From Hormoscilla sp. GUM202 (GTDB taxonomy: Bacteria > Cyanobacteriota > Cyanobacteriia > Cyanobacteriales > Desertifilaceae): 64,000 nt of DNA. Location: positions 37,315 to 101,314 of the forward strand of contig RFFC02000010.1 of assembly GCA_005518205.2 (NCBI GenBank), read 5' to 3'. Below, piece after piece: positions 48,170 through 57,881 of the stretch. Both the position numbers and the translations under genes were made by a program. How positions within the stretch are numbered: the stretch's first letter is position 1; each line of letters opens with the position of its first letter. Below the pieces are notes generated by a model that was not told where the DNA came from, made no database searches, and saw nothing but the letters and a program-made list of their open reading frames with translations.

Positions 48170-49843
48170 ATGAGTGAGCAAGCGGTAATAACCAAGACAG
48201 ACTACTGGGAACCAGATGTTAGCAATCTAGTCACGGAGGATGATACACCGGTGGACAATTTTTGTTCGGAAAAGCAACAACGCTTTTTGGCAAACTCGGT
48301 TTACAATTCTGGGCCATGGCAGACTTTTGTGGCAGCAGCAAATGTCGGCATATTCTATTCATCGGAAGAACCGGCGATCGTGCCAGATGTATTCTTGAGT
48401 TTGGATGTGACGGTTCCGGAAGATTGGTGGAAAAAGCAAAACCGTTGTTACATGGTGTGGAAGTTTAAGAAACCGCCAGAAGTGGCAATTGAAATTGTCT
48501 CGAACAAGTCGGGCGAAGAACTGGGGGAAAAACTCAATATCTATGCCAAAGTTGGGGTTACTTACTACATAGTGTATGACCCCAGCCAACAATTGGGAGA
48601 AAAGGTATTGCGGGTGTACGAACTCAGGGGAATGCGCTACTATGAAACAAATCGTGCGGAATGTTCGAGCGTAAGCAAAGATAGCGTGGTTTCAATGACC
48701 CGCTAAACTCGTGACAGCTCAAACTGGTGAGATTAGCCAGGGAACTGTGGAATTATTGTGGGTCCTAACCCCATCCTCCAGATACGGGAGGTACACCGGT
48801 CCCAACTGCCTCGGAGTGTTATCGCCGGGGGTGGAAAGCAGGGACTTAAATGAAGGCTATCTGGCAGCCTAAGCCGGAAACGCCACTAGGAAAGGTGCTC
48901 ATGGTTAACGATAAGTGAAGTTGTACAAGCCTCGTGATCATCAACCAGCGGAATAAGGCTTTTACGCTGGGCCAAAAGGCAATGGTAGGTGTAGATATCC
49001 TTGGTCTGTGGATATCTCGTATTACTACAATCCTCCCGGGGTATTGCAACGACCTAAAAGCATCGTATTGATTCCACGGAACGTTATAACCTCAGTGATG
49101 CTATCTGCCTCCGGTAGATAAGTTAGATAATAAGCGCAAGCCCACTGGGGAGGGATGTCCTAAAAAGCCAACGCTTGGGGTAATGCCTAGGATATGCCGA
49201 CATAGGACGGTGATAGTAGAATGCGATTGGAACTGTAGTCTGATGAACTAAAAGCCCGCCGATAGCTGGTTACTGGTAAAACTACTTCTAAAAGAGCGAG
49301 CAGAGAGAAATCTCTCGGTTGGTAGGCAATCCACTCGCCACCACGGAATCACACAAGGCTGACGGTAGAGGATTAGTCTCCTGTTGTACGCCACAGGATA
49401 AAGATGAAGAACAAGTCGCAAGGGGACAAGGGGGTAACCCCGACAAATCCCTACCCATGACAACGGGTCTATTACCCAGGAGCCGTGTGCGGTGAAAGTC
49501 GCAAGCACGGTTTTGAAAGGGAGGGTTGGGAAGCGATTCCCAGCTCGACCCCGACCAAACTTGGCTAGATAAAGTGGGGCAGGGTGTAACTCTCTGGTCA
49601 GGTGTTTTTGAAGGCAGGCATGATGTATGGCTCCGCTGGTGCGATCGGGAGGGCAATGTTCTCCTGACTGGATCTGAACGTGCCCAAGAAGCAGAACAAC
49701 GTGCCGAACAAGCAGAACAACGGGCCTCACTTACTGAGTCCCAGTTGGAACAAACCTCGGACCAGTTAGAACAAGAAAAACAACGTACCCAACTCCTTGC
49801 AGAACGGCTGCTTGCTTTGGGTATCGATCCAGATAGTCTGTAA
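48170..49843 (+). CDS. Uma2 family nuclease, tandem copy 8, exons 48170-48653 and 49557-49843, split by a group II intron
   Basis: Exon 1 ends in RYYETN plus one base, and exon 2 resumes QTWLDKVGQGVTLWSGVF. Joining them gives 771 bp, exactly the length and sequence type of copies 6 and 7. Without splicing the protein stops after 17 intron-coded residues and lacks the coiled coil. The intron is in the sense orientation, so the mRNA could be repaired. Confidence 0.88.
48654..49556 (+). ncRNA. Group II intron B, ORF-less, 903 nt
   Basis: It starts GTGCGGAATGTTCGAGCG and ends with domain V (GAGCCGTGTGCGGTGAAAG, then TCGCAAGCACGGTTTTGAAA) and a domain VI-like stem finishing CTCGACCCCGACC. Borders are set exactly by comparison with seven uninterrupted copies (AAATC/AAACTTGG). 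No reverse transcriptase frame is present. It is more divergent from introns A and C at the 5' end, but the 3' end is shared. Confidence 0.92.
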
Positions 49844-49852
49844 AGAGGTTTT

Positions 49853-50072
49853 ATAGCAGTTCTCAGATTAGTGTGATGTTGTCGGAGATTGCTGAGGGGG
49901 GGGAGATTACTTCGTACCTCGCAACGCTGCGCGACTCTATGAAAGCATAAGTTACTCGCTAGTCTGCTCTCCTCTCCGCCTTCGCTAATGCGCTCAGGCT
50001 TCGGGATGCGCTCCCCCCTCGCAATGACAAATAAGCGATTATGCTGTACCACATCAATTTGAGAAACGCTAT
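49853..50072. repeat. About 220-bp MITE-like element
   Basis: TAGCAGTTCTCAGATTAG and TTTGAGAAACGCTATA form imperfect terminal repeats. The element interrupts the GAGGTTTTATTACC sequence that follows the other copies. It shares inner sequence (TTGTCGGAGATTGCT, TCGCAATGACAA) with 5682-5848 in reverse orientation. Confidence 0.75.
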
Positions 50073-50228
50073 ATTACCTTTCATAACCGGTCCAGAGGTT
50101 GAGAGCAACCTCTGGACAGAATAACATTAATGATTGTGTTCTGAAACAAAAAAAATGTTAAATTTTAATTGATTGACCCAATAACGCTAAGTACAATAAA
50201 AATAGTGCTAAATTGAGGAGAGATAATT

Positions 50229-50438
50229 ATGAGTGAGAAATCGGCGATCGCCAATCTCATCACGGAGGATGACACTCCTGTATATTTAGCCTCGGGCAAA
50301 CAACAAAGATTATTGGTAAGCTCAATTTACAGTTCTCCACCAAGGCAGACTTTTGTCGCAGCAGCAAATGTAGGTATATTTCATACAGCATCCCAACTGG
50401 CGATCGTGCCAATTGCATTTCGGCCCTCTGACAGCTAG
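50229..50438 (+). pseudogene. Degenerate ninth Uma2 copy
   Basis: It starts MSEKSAIANLITEDDTPVYL with the same GGAGAGATAATT ribosome site and FVAAANVGIFHTASQLAIVP, then leaves the family sequence and stops after 69 codons. It is clearly diverged from the eight near-identical copies, so it is an older relative at the edge of the array. Confidence 0.85.
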
Positions 50439-50499
50439 GAGTCCTCGCAAAATCTTAAGGTATTGGCGCGGTTTCTGGCTCGGGAGCGCGATCGCCCCC

Positions 50500-51435
50500 C
50501 TACATATAAATGGTTGTTCTGAACTCCTGCACCCGCTGCCACACTATTTCTAATAAATTGGGACTATCCGCATCAAACCATTCAATCTGCGGATCTGCCC
50601 GAAACCAGGTCCGCTGTCGCTTGGCAAATTGCCGCGTGTGCAAGATAGTTAATTCTTTCGCTTCGAGCAACTCAATATCTCCGGCCAGATATTGTTTGAT
50701 TTCCTGATAACCTAGGGTATCTAACAGGGGCAAATCAGCTCCATATTTCTGACAGAGATATTCTACTTCCTCGACAAACCCAGCCCCTAGCATTTGTTCT
50801 GTCCGCTGGGCAATTCTCTGTGTCAGTCTGTCAGCATCTGCACATTCTAAACCAATTTGCAGAATGGGATAGTTGGGCGGATCGGTCCCTTGCTGTTGGG
50901 AAATGGGAATTCCAGTGACATAAAATACTTCTAATGCTCGTAATGTCCGCACAGCATCATTGGCGTGAATCTTCCTGGCCGCCCCTGGATCTACTTGTTG
51001 CAGCATCCCGTAACATTGCTTTTGCGATAGTTCGGACAACTGCGATCGCAACTCGGTCTGGGGTGCGACTCGGGGAATCTTCATTCCTTGCACTACGGAA
51101 CGGATGTATAATCCCGTACCTCCCACCAAGAGGGGAATGCACCCTCCTGCTTGGAAATATGCGATCGCCCCTTGGGCCTGCTGCTGGTAATCTGCTAAAG
51201 TCAGAGTTTCCCTCGGATCGCAGATATCAATCAGGTAATGGGGCACCAGCAGGCGATCGGCCCTTGTGGGCTTGGCCGTACCAATGTTAAACTCTCGGTA
51301 CACCTGCCGGGAGTCAGCACTCAGAATTATTGTCTCCAGTCGCTGGGCCAAAGCCAAAGCCAGCCCCGACTTACCGGTAGCCGTGGCCCCACAGATTGTA
51401 ATCAAACCGTAACCGCCTCCATATGGTGGGTGCAT
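50500..51435 (-). CDS. miaA: tRNA dimethylallyltransferase
   Basis: A 311-aa enzyme that adds a dimethylallyl group to A37 of tRNAs reading UNN codons. The P-loop is GATATGKSGLALALAQ, followed by SADSRQVYREFNIGTAKPTR, PHYLIDICDP, PLLVGGTGLYIRSVVQGM, DAVRTLRALEVFYVTG and the C-terminal TRQFAKRQRTWFR. All catalytic motifs are in place and length is usual. It is divergent from gyrB, with about 125 bp between the two starts. Confidence 0.96.
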   Translation of the reverse strand: MHPPYGGGYGLITICGATATGKSGLALALAQRLETIILSADSRQVYREFNIGTAKPTRADRLLVPHYLIDICDPRETLTLADYQQQAQGAIAYFQAGGCIPLLVGGTGLYIRSVVQGMKIPRVAPQTELRSQLSELSQKQCYGMLQQVDPGAARKIHANDAVRTLRALEVFYVTGIPISQQQGTDPPNYPILQIGLECADADRLTQRIAQRTEQMLGAGFVEEVEYLCQKYGADLPLLDTLGYQEIKQYLAGDIELLEAKELTILHTRQFAKRQRTWFRADPQIEWFDADSPNLLEIVWQRVQEFRTTIYM

Positions 51436-51470
51436 CCCTTAAATAAATTTGCCCCGATCCTGCCCTAAGA

Positions 51471-51497
51471 TTGTCTTAGACCCTTTTATGTTATAAT
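51471..51497 (+). promoter_or_regulatory. Candidate sigma-70-type promoter for gyrB
   Basis: TTGTCT (51471-51476) and TATAAT (51492-51497), 15 bp apart, about 64 bp upstream of the gyrB start. The spacing is shorter than ideal. Confidence 0.4.
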
Positions 51498-51560
51498 TTC
51501 TGATATATTTTTCCTGAAATGTAGAAGGGCGACCAAAAGCCCTCAATTGGAGCATATTAC

Positions 51561-54308
51561 ATGACCACCAGCTACAGCGCCGAGCAAATTCAAGTGCTCG
51601 AAGGTTTAGAACCGGTCAGAAAAAGACCGGGGATGTACATCGGCACTACCGGCCCCAGAGGACTCCATCATCTAGTATACGAGGTAGTTGACAACTCGAT
51701 CGACGAAGCCCTAGCTGGCCACTGTACCCATATAGAAGTGGATATCAATGCCTCCGGTTCTGTTACCGTCACAGATGATGGCCGGGGTATCCCCACAGAC
51801 ATTCATCCCCGTACTGGCAAGTCGGCATTGGAAACGGTGATGACCGTACTCCACGCTGGCGGTAAGTTTGGCGGCGGTGGCTACAAGGTTTCCGGAGGAT
51901 TGCACGGTGTCGGGGTCTCGGTGGTGAATGCCCTGTCTGAATGGTTGGAAGCTACTGTTTGGCGATCGGGCAACATCCATACCCAACGCTTTGAACGGGG
52001 CATCTCTATAGGGGAACTAGCTTCCCAACCAGATACAGAAACCCGCACTGGCACTTCCATCTCCTTCATGCCCGATACCCAAATCTTTACTACGGGCATC
52101 GAGTTCGATTACGATACCTTGGCCAGGCGCTTGCGGGAGTTGGCCTACTTGAACGCTGGGGTCAAAATTACTTTTACCGATGGCCGCCGAGAAGAACCAC
52201 GGATCGAAAGCTACCAATACCATGGGGGCATTAAAGAATATATTGCCTACATGAATCGGGAAAAGCAATCCCTGCATGAAGAAATTATCTATATACAGGG
52301 AGAAAAGAATAATGTCCAGATAGAAGTGGCTTTGCAGTGGTGCGTCGATGCCTATACGGATAATTTGCTCGGGTTCGCCAATAATATCCGCACTATTGAT
52401 GGCGGTACTCACCTGGAGGGGTTGAAGACCGTATTGACGCGCACTATGAATTCGATCGCCCGCAAGCGCAACAAGCTGAAAGAAAATGAATCCAACCTGG
52501 GTGGGGAGAATATCCGCGAAGGTTTAACAGGGGTAATTTCTGTCAAGGTGCCCGATCCGGAATTTGAAGGACAGACGAAAACTAAGCTGGGGAATACAGA
52601 AGTGCGGGGCATTGTTGATTCCCTCGTGGGAGAAGGTCTCACGGAGTATCTAGAATTTCACCCCCCTGTCGCAGATTCGATCTTAGAAAAGGCAATTCAA
52701 GCTTTTAATGCGGCAGAAGCGGCACGACGAGCCCGGGAATTAGTCCGCCGTAAATCCGTCTTAGAATCCTCTACTTTACCAGGAAAATTGGCTGATTGCA
52801 GCGAACGAAACCCCGCAGAAACAGAGATATTTCTGGTGGAAGGCGATAGCGCTGGGGGCTGTTTTCATGGAGATACACTTGTATCCTTGGCAGATGGGCG
52901 TTCTCTCAGCTTCAAAGAAATTGTTGCCGAACAAGCCCAAGGAAAAGAACATTTTTGCTACACTGTTAGCCGTAGCGGAAAAATCGCGATCGAACGCATC
53001 ATTAACCCCCGGATGACTAAAGCAAATGCTGAAGTAATCAAGCTGACATTAGATAATGGGGAAACTATGATATGCACTCCAGATCACCCGTTCATGTTGC
53101 GGGATTGCAGCTATAAACCAGCGGCATTGCTGACACCAGCAGATTCCCTCATGCCACTCTATCGCCAGTTATCCCGCAAGAATAAAAACGGTACCGTTCC
53201 GGAAAAATCGGGAATAGATGGCTACGAAATGGTTTGGAATCCCCATCATAATCAGTGGATTTATACCGATCTGGCAGATTTTGATAATATAGGCAGAAGT
53301 AAAAATCCACGGGAACAATGGACGGCAGAATTTCGGACTCAGCGTCGTGCGGCATTTCATGAAACATATTACCACAAAACTATCGAGGCGTCCAAAAAAC
53401 TGTGCCGCCAGGAAGGTTATATGGATATGGAACTGTACGATCGTTACCGTCGCCAAACCCGAGACAAGTCTCTGTTGAAATTCCCGACGTTCTGCGATCG
53501 CCTCGTTCCCTGGCTCCCGCCTGGGAACGAAGCAGGGGATGACGTACTAGCGCGTCAAGCAATTCGCAATTACAACCATCGCATTGTGTCCGTCGAACGC
53601 CTGGAAAAACGGATGGATGTTTACGACATCGAAGTTCCCCATACTCATAACTTCGCCCTAGCAAGTGGTGTCTTTGTCCATAACAGTGCTAAGCAAGGAA
53701 GAGACAGGCGTTTTCAGGCTATTCTGCCTCTGCGGGGGAAAATTCTCAATATTGAGAAGACTGATGACGCTAAAATCTACAAGAACAATGAAATTCAGTC
53801 CCTGATTACAGCCCTAGGTTTGGGGATTAAGGGTGAGGAATTCGACCCTTCTAATCTCCGCTATCACCGGATCGTAATCATGACGGACGCTGATGTAGAT
53901 GGCGCCCACATCCGCACCCTCTTATTGACCTTTTTCTATCGCTATCAGCGGAATCTTGTAGATCGGGGCTATATCTATATTGCCTGTCCTCCTCTCTATA
54001 AGGTGGAACGGGGACGCAATCATTTCTATTGCTATAGCGATCGGGAACTGCAAGAACGCCTTGGTGAGTTGCCCAAGAATGCCAATTATAACATTCAGCG
54101 GTTCAAAGGTTTGGGTGAAATGATGCCCCAACAACTGTGGGATACTACTATGAACCCGGACACTAGGACCATGAAACGGGTGGAAATTGAAGATGCTGCT
54201 GAAGCTGACCGCATCTTTACCGTGCTGATGGGAGATCGGGTGGCCCCCCGCCGCCAATTCATCGAAACCTACGGACCGAAACTTAATCTGACTGATTTGG
54301 ATATCTAA
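51561..54308 (+). CDS. gyrB: DNA gyrase subunit B containing an intein
   Basis: A 915-aa precursor, 640 aa after intein removal. The GHKL ATPase shows [29 protein letters not shown] and [20 protein letters not shown]. The transducer and TOPRIM domain follow, with [12 protein letters not shown] before the intein and [20 protein letters not shown] after it. [20 protein letters not shown] supplies the metal-binding Asp residues. The C-terminus [19 protein letters not shown] is usual. It introduces negative supercoils with GyrA. Activity depends on protein splicing because the intein splits TOPRIM. Confidence 0.97.
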   Translation: MTTSYSAEQIQVLEGLEPVRKRPGMYIGTTGPRGLHHLVYEVVDNSIDEALAGHCTHIEVDINASGSVTVTDDGRGIPTDIHPRTGKSALETVMTVLHAGGKFGGGGYKVSGGLHGVGVSVVNALSEWLEATVWRSGNIHTQRFERGISIGELASQPDTETRTGTSISFMPDTQIFTTGIEFDYDTLARRLRELAYLNAGVKITFTDGRREEPRIESYQYHGGIKEYIAYMNREKQSLHEEIIYIQGEKNNVQIEVALQWCVDAYTDNLLGFANNIRTIDGGTHLEGLKTVLTRTMNSIARKRNKLKENESNLGGENIREGLTGVISVKVPDPEFEGQTKTKLGNTEVRGIVDSLVGEGLTEYLEFHPPVADSILEKAIQAFNAAEAARRARELVRRKSVLESSTLPGKLADCSERNPAETEIFLVEGDSAGGCFHGDTLVSLADGRSLSFKEIVAEQAQGKEHFCYTVSRSGKIAIERIINPRMTKANAEVIKLTLDNGETMICTPDHPFMLRDCSYKPAALLTPADSLMPLYRQLSRKNKNGTVPEKSGIDGYEMVWNPHHNQWIYTDLADFDNIGRSKNPREQWTAEFRTQRRAAFHETYYHKTIEASKKLCRQEGYMDMELYDRYRRQTRDKSLLKFPTFCDRLVPWLPPGNEAGDDVLARQAIRNYNHRIVSVERLEKRMDVYDIEVPHTHNFALASGVFVHNSAKQGRDRRFQAILPLRGKILNIEKTDDAKIYKNNEIQSLITALGLGIKGEEFDPSNLRYHRIVIMTDADVDGAHIRTLLLTFFYRYQRNLVDRGYIYIACPPLYKVERGRNHFYCYSDRELQERLGELPKNANYNIQRFKGLGEMMPQQLWDTTMNPDTRTMKRVEIEDAAEADRIFTVLMGDRVAPRRQFIETYGPKLNLTDLDI
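52860..53684 (+). other. GyrB intein, 275 aa, endonuclease region degenerate
   Basis: It begins with Cys ([20 protein letters not shown]), has block B-like [14 protein letters not shown] with the TxxH motif, and ends [19 protein letters not shown] then VFVHN before Ser+1. All splicing residues (Cys1, TxDH, His, Asn, Ser+1) are present. The middle (residues about 95-240) keeps only weak traces of an HNH-type endonuclease and contains a dispersed repeat at 53502-53530. The insertion site is the common [14 protein letters not shown] point of cyanobacterial GyrB. Confidence 0.93.
53502..53530. repeat. CTCGTTCCC...GGGAACGA palindromic repeat inside the intein coding sequence
   Basis: The same repeat type as the intergenic copies at 54347-54373 and 58191-58219. 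Here it is read in frame, encoding [11 protein letters not shown]. Confidence 0.75.
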
Positions 54309-54648
54309 GATAGCGTTTCTCTCGTCCCCTGCGCGGGCTATATTATCTCGTTCCCAGGCTCCGCCTAGGAACGGTAGAGACGAGAGGGAACCTTTGAATG
54401 TCTGGAACTACCAGAGGGAAGTAGTAGACTTGAAAAACAAAAGATTGCAGGTTTTGCCCGATGGCCCGATAGAAACATATTTGACTATCTGAAGTTGTAA
54501 GAGGTAGGTTGTAAGTTTACAACCTACCTCTAAAACCACTGACTACTGACTACTGACAGCTAAATTATTAATTTTAAATTTCAAGTTGGTAATTTTTTAG
54601 GAAGTTGCTAGAATAGAAGCCGATCGCCCATAGCTGATAGTCCTAACT
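54309..54648. other. Intergenic region with hairpins
   Basis: It contains a CTCGTTCCCAGGCTCCGCC repeat (54347-54373), a perfect 14-bp-arm hairpin at 54501-54530 (GAGGTAGGTTGTAA and complement) and TGACTAC heptamers near 54541. There is no gene. The hairpin might end gyrB transcription. Confidence 0.5.
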
Positions 54649-55293
54649 ATGTCTCAAACAGTCTGGATAGCCCGACATGCCAACCGAGAAGACTTCGTCA
54701 ACCCCGGATGGTTCAACGGGGCCGAACGTCCCTACGATCCGCCCTTGTCTGCCGATGGTCTAGTGCAAGCACGGCAGCTAGCGCAGCGTCTCAAAGACTC
54801 GAAGATCTCTGGGATATTTGCCTCTCCGTTCTTGCGCACCACACAAACCGCACATATAGTAGCAGAAACACTCTCATTACCGTTAAAACTGGAGTGGGGG
54901 TTGTGTGAATGGCTGAATCCTGATTGGATGGACTCCGATCCTCAAACCCAGTCCCTCGAAGCTTTAGCCGCCCAATTCCCCAGGATTGACATGGGCTATC
55001 ATTCTAGGATAAAACCAAAATATCCCGAAACTGAACGTGATTGTATGGCAAGGGCCGGAGAAAGTGCCAGACTTTTGGCTGCTGAGTTCACTGGAGATAT
55101 TCTGCTAGTCGGACACGGGGCCTCTACGATCGGGATGACAATGGGATTAGTATCTGGTCTGGCCACCACGGATATCAATGCGACCCTCTGTTGCTTGGTG
55201 AAAGTGGTACGTCAGGAGGCAAAATGGTTCATGGAATTGAATGGGGATACTTCCCATTTGACTCAAACTGAATCGGTAATCCGGTTTAACTAA
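54649..55293 (+). CDS. Histidine phosphatase (phosphoglycerate mutase-like) family protein
   Basis: A 214-aa protein. The catalytic motif is VWIARHANREDFVNPGW (RHA with His nucleophile), then LSADGLVQARQLAQRL, GIFASPFLRTTQTAHIVAE and, near the end, DILLVGHGASTIGMTMGL with the second catalytic His. The PGWFNGAERPYDPPLS insert is typical of a subgroup related to UBASH3/SixA-like phosphatases rather than glycolytic mutases. The substrate is unknown. Confidence 0.88.
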   Translation: MSQTVWIARHANREDFVNPGWFNGAERPYDPPLSADGLVQARQLAQRLKDSKISGIFASPFLRTTQTAHIVAETLSLPLKLEWGLCEWLNPDWMDSDPQTQSLEALAAQFPRIDMGYHSRIKPKYPETERDCMARAGESARLLAAEFTGDILLVGHGASTIGMTMGLVSGLATTDINATLCCLVKVVRQEAKWFMELNGDTSHLTQTESVIRFN

Positions 55294-55399
55294 AGGTTAA
55301 AGGTTGGTCGAGGGAAAATTGAGCAATTGTAATTGAGCAATTGTTAATTGACAATCTTCGGACAGGCGAGACGCCTGTCCCACGCAAGGAACAAAGGAC

Positions 55400-56419
55400 A
55401 TGACATTATTACTAGCAGGAGATATCGGCGGTACGAAAACTATCTTGCGACTGGTGAAAGCACCAGCTTCTACAGATGAAGTGCTGCACGAACGGACTTA
55501 TCCAAGTCAAAATTACCCTGACTTGGTCCCGATCGTCCGGGAGTTTCTGGCGGGGACGGAAGCAAAGCCCGAAAAAGCTTGTTTCGCGATCGCGGGTCCG
55601 GTAGTCAACAACAGCGCTCAGATGACGAACCTGCCGTGGAAGGAACTCGATAATAAAAGCCTGGAAACAGAAATGGAAATTGGCCAGGTGAGTTTGATTA
55701 ACGATTTTGCCGCGATCGGTTATGGAGTGTTAGGCTTAAAGTCTTCAGATATATACACCCTGCAAGCAGGAAAACTAGACCCAGAAGCCCCGATCGCAGT
55801 TATCGGTGCGGGTACGGGTTTGGGAGAAGCATTTTTGGTTAACCAGGGAAGCAACCATCGGATTTTTGCCTCAGAAGGCGGTCATGCTGACTTTGCCCCC
55901 CGGAATGAATTGGCATTCCAACTGTTGAAATACCTGCGGGAGAAATATAATGTGGGTAGGATTTCTGTGGAACGAGTAGTTTCCGGTCAGGGAATAGTAG
56001 CAATATATCAGTTTTTGCGCGATCGGCCCATCTGCCAGGAATCTTCAGAGGTAGGGGATGCAGTCAGGACTTGGGAACAGGAGATCGGTCGCGAGAAAAC
56101 TGTAGATCCAGCGGCGACTATTGCCATGGCGGCGACGGCAAAGCGGGATATCCTCAGCGAACGCACCATGCAAATGTTTATCGAAGCCTACGGTGCCGAA
56201 GCAGGGAATCTCGCCCTCAAACTCCTCCCCTACGGCGGTTTGTACATCGCGGGAGGCATTGCTGCCAAAAATCACCAGATGCTAGAGTCTGAAGGGTTTA
56301 TGCAGGCATTTACTGACAAAGGTCGAGTCAGTAATTTACTAGAAAAAGTGCCCGTGCATATAGTATTGAATCAGCAGGTAGGACTGATCGGAGCCGCCAT
56401 TCGTGCCGCCCAGTTATAA
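55400..56419 (+). CDS. glk: Glucokinase
   Basis: A 339-aa enzyme phosphorylating glucose with ATP. Motifs are LLAGDIGGTKTILRLV (phosphate loop), CFAIAGPVVNNSAQMTNLPW, LINDFAAIGYGV with the catalytic Asp, VIGAGTGLGEAFL, ASEGGHADFAPRN and LYIAGGIAAKN. The length fits the group A bacterial glucokinases of cyanobacteria. It is a single gene with a separate upstream gap. Confidence 0.96.
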   Translation: MTLLLAGDIGGTKTILRLVKAPASTDEVLHERTYPSQNYPDLVPIVREFLAGTEAKPEKACFAIAGPVVNNSAQMTNLPWKELDNKSLETEMEIGQVSLINDFAAIGYGVLGLKSSDIYTLQAGKLDPEAPIAVIGAGTGLGEAFLVNQGSNHRIFASEGGHADFAPRNELAFQLLKYLREKYNVGRISVERVVSGQGIVAIYQFLRDRPICQESSEVGDAVRTWEQEIGREKTVDPAATIAMAATAKRDILSERTMQMFIEAYGAEAGNLALKLLPYGGLYIAGGIAAKNHQMLESEGFMQAFTDKGRVSNLLEKVPVHIVLNQQVGLIGAAIRAAQL

Positions 56420-56746
56420 TTGGTGAAACTGTTAGCTCGATCGGGGTACTCAAATACAATTACCCTGAGGCGATCGCGGGTACGGGTTGTGCCATTGTCA
56501 AAAAGTTTGTGGATATCCACGACGATCGATGTCCGGAGTGAAGAGAGAGAGGGAACCACTTTTACTGTTAAGCTACCAGGGTCTGCTGATTGAAACTAAA
56601 ACTAAGAAACCCGGTTTTTCCAAAAAACCGGGTTTCTTGGCTACTGGGGATGATATAATTGAGCGTGTGGGATTCCTTGGCTGGAAACGGCACCGGATGA
56701 AGGGCGATCGGGGATAAATCGCAAGATAAAGGAGAAAGGATGTTCT
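56420..56746. other. Intergenic region with a CCCGGTTT hairpin and a direct-repeat half
   Basis: It holds the hairpin at 56604-56638 (AAGAAACCCGG and complement) and, at 56668-56697, TGGGATTCCTTGGCTGGAAA, which recurs at 57878-57905 inside the DUF5615 gene. A purine-rich AAAGGAGAAAGGATG lies just before the DUF433 start. Confidence 0.6.
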
Positions 56747-57837
56747 ATGATAAGAAAAACCCAATGGCAATACCTAGAGAGACGACCTCAATCATGGCGA
56801 GGTCGGGGTCGAGCTAGGAATCACTTCCCAACCCTCCCTTTCGGAACCGGACTTGCACCTTTCAATGCATCCGGCTACTGGGTGATAGGCCCTTTCCTTG
56901 GGCAGCTTGTCAGGATTGCTCCTGGTTTGCCTTACAATCTGTTCGTTTATCCCTATCCTGGATGTGTTTTGCCAGGAAGTTATAACCTAACCTCCCTTGG
57001 GAGCTGGTCACCGTAATATTAATCAGAATTACTTGTCCCCGATTGTTTCCTATCATCACCGTCCCACGTCTGCATATCCATAGGCGTTACCCTAGGCATT
57101 GGCTTCTTAGGACATCCCTTCCCCAGTGGCTTTGCGCTTATCATCTAACTTATCCATCCGATGGACATACCAGGTGGATAGCACACTGGAGATTACTTTG
57201 TTCCTTGGTATCATTATTTATGCTTTTAGGCCCCTACACTCCCCCGGGAGCTTTATGGAGTACATTATCAACTATTGCCGACAGTTGATACCTTGCTTCC
57301 TATCCCTTTTGGGCCAGCGTATCAGCTCTTTCGCTGGTCTGTATTAACGAGGTTTAAGTAGGTTCGCTTTTTCTAGCCATGAGCATTTCCCTAGCGGCGT
57401 TTCCGGTTTGAGCTACCAGATGGCCTACACTTAAGTCCTTGCTCCGCACCACGATGATGTCACTTCGCAGCACTAAGGACCGGAGTCACTCCTGTACTTG
57501 GAGGGAGGGGTTTGGACCCTCATGATACCAAAGTTGTCGGCTTATGGAACCGACCCGGCTTTCACTGTGTTTCAGTTTATACCGGAACAAATCGCACCAG
57601 CAACTTTACATCAAAGGGAGAAAGCTGAGGGCCCATACGGTTTGGTCGGACATGATTGTTAATGAGATGACTCCAGCAGAAGTGGCCGAGAGCAAGGAAT
57701 TACCTTTAACTGCTGTCTATGAAGCCATTGAATACTGTGAAACTCATCAAGATCTTTTGAAGAAAGAAGCTGAAGAAGAGCGCTGTTACCTAGAAAAACG
57801 AGGAGTCTCCCTTGAGCCTAAGATTACTCATCGATGA
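56747..57837 (+). pseudogene. DUF433-type antitoxin gene, exons 56747-56800 and 57598-57837, split by an antisense group II intron
   Basis: Removing 56801-57597 gives one open frame of about 97 codons: MIRKTQWQYLERRPQSWRRQ, then LYIKGRKLRAHTVWSDMIVN, EMTPAEVAESKELPLTAVYE, and a charged tail ending EPKITHR. MTPEEVAESxxLPLxAVxEA is the winged-helix core of DUF433 proteins, DNA-binding partners of PIN-like toxins. Because the intron lies in the opposite orientation, it cannot splice from this gene's mRNA, so the gene is disrupted. Confidence 0.82.
56801..57597 (-). ncRNA. Group II intron C, ORF-less, 797 nt, antisense to its host gene
   Basis: The minus strand starts GTGCGATTTGTTCCGG, close to intron A. 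Near the 3' end it has the domain V variant ATGCATTGAAAGGTGCAAGT with CCGGTTCCGAAAGGGAGG, then a stem ending CTCGACCCCGACC. Borders are supported by the exact restoration of the DUF433 frame. No maturase frame is present. Confidence 0.88.
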
Positions 57838-57881
57838 AGACTGCCAAGATAAGCGATTGGTGAAACTACTCAGAGAATGGG
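57812..57881 (+). pseudogene. DUF5615 PIN-like toxin, N-terminal fragment
   Basis: TTG at 57812 opens MSLRLLIDEDCQDKRLVKLL followed by RE. LLIDEDxxxxxLVxLLRE with its acidic DED is the start of DUF5615 toxins, and the 26-bp overlap with DUF433 is the usual operon arrangement. From 57878 the sequence is a repeat (TGGGATTCTTTGGCTGGAAA) and then other dispersed repeats, so about 80 residues are lost. Confidence 0.65.

Larger units (their letters stand above)
37711..49852 (+). repeat. Tandem array of eight Uma2 gene units
   Basis: Unit starts (ATCGCCCTGCAGTCTCGCCC) are at 37711, 39062, 40350, 41638, 44238, 45526, 46772 and 48018. The period is 1351 bp for unit 1, 1288 bp for units 2, 3 and 5, and 1246 bp for units 6-7. 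The differences come from whole 21-bp coding repeats. Unit 4 is enlarged by IS982 copy B, and the spacer after it lacks 74 bp. Unit 8 is enlarged by a 903-bp group II intron. Outside those changes the DNA appears identical. Confidence 0.95.

Noticed and set aside
48846..49052. Short frames inside the group II intron as a possible intron-encoded protein
   Set aside because: Far too short for a reverse transcriptase/maturase and without its motifs.
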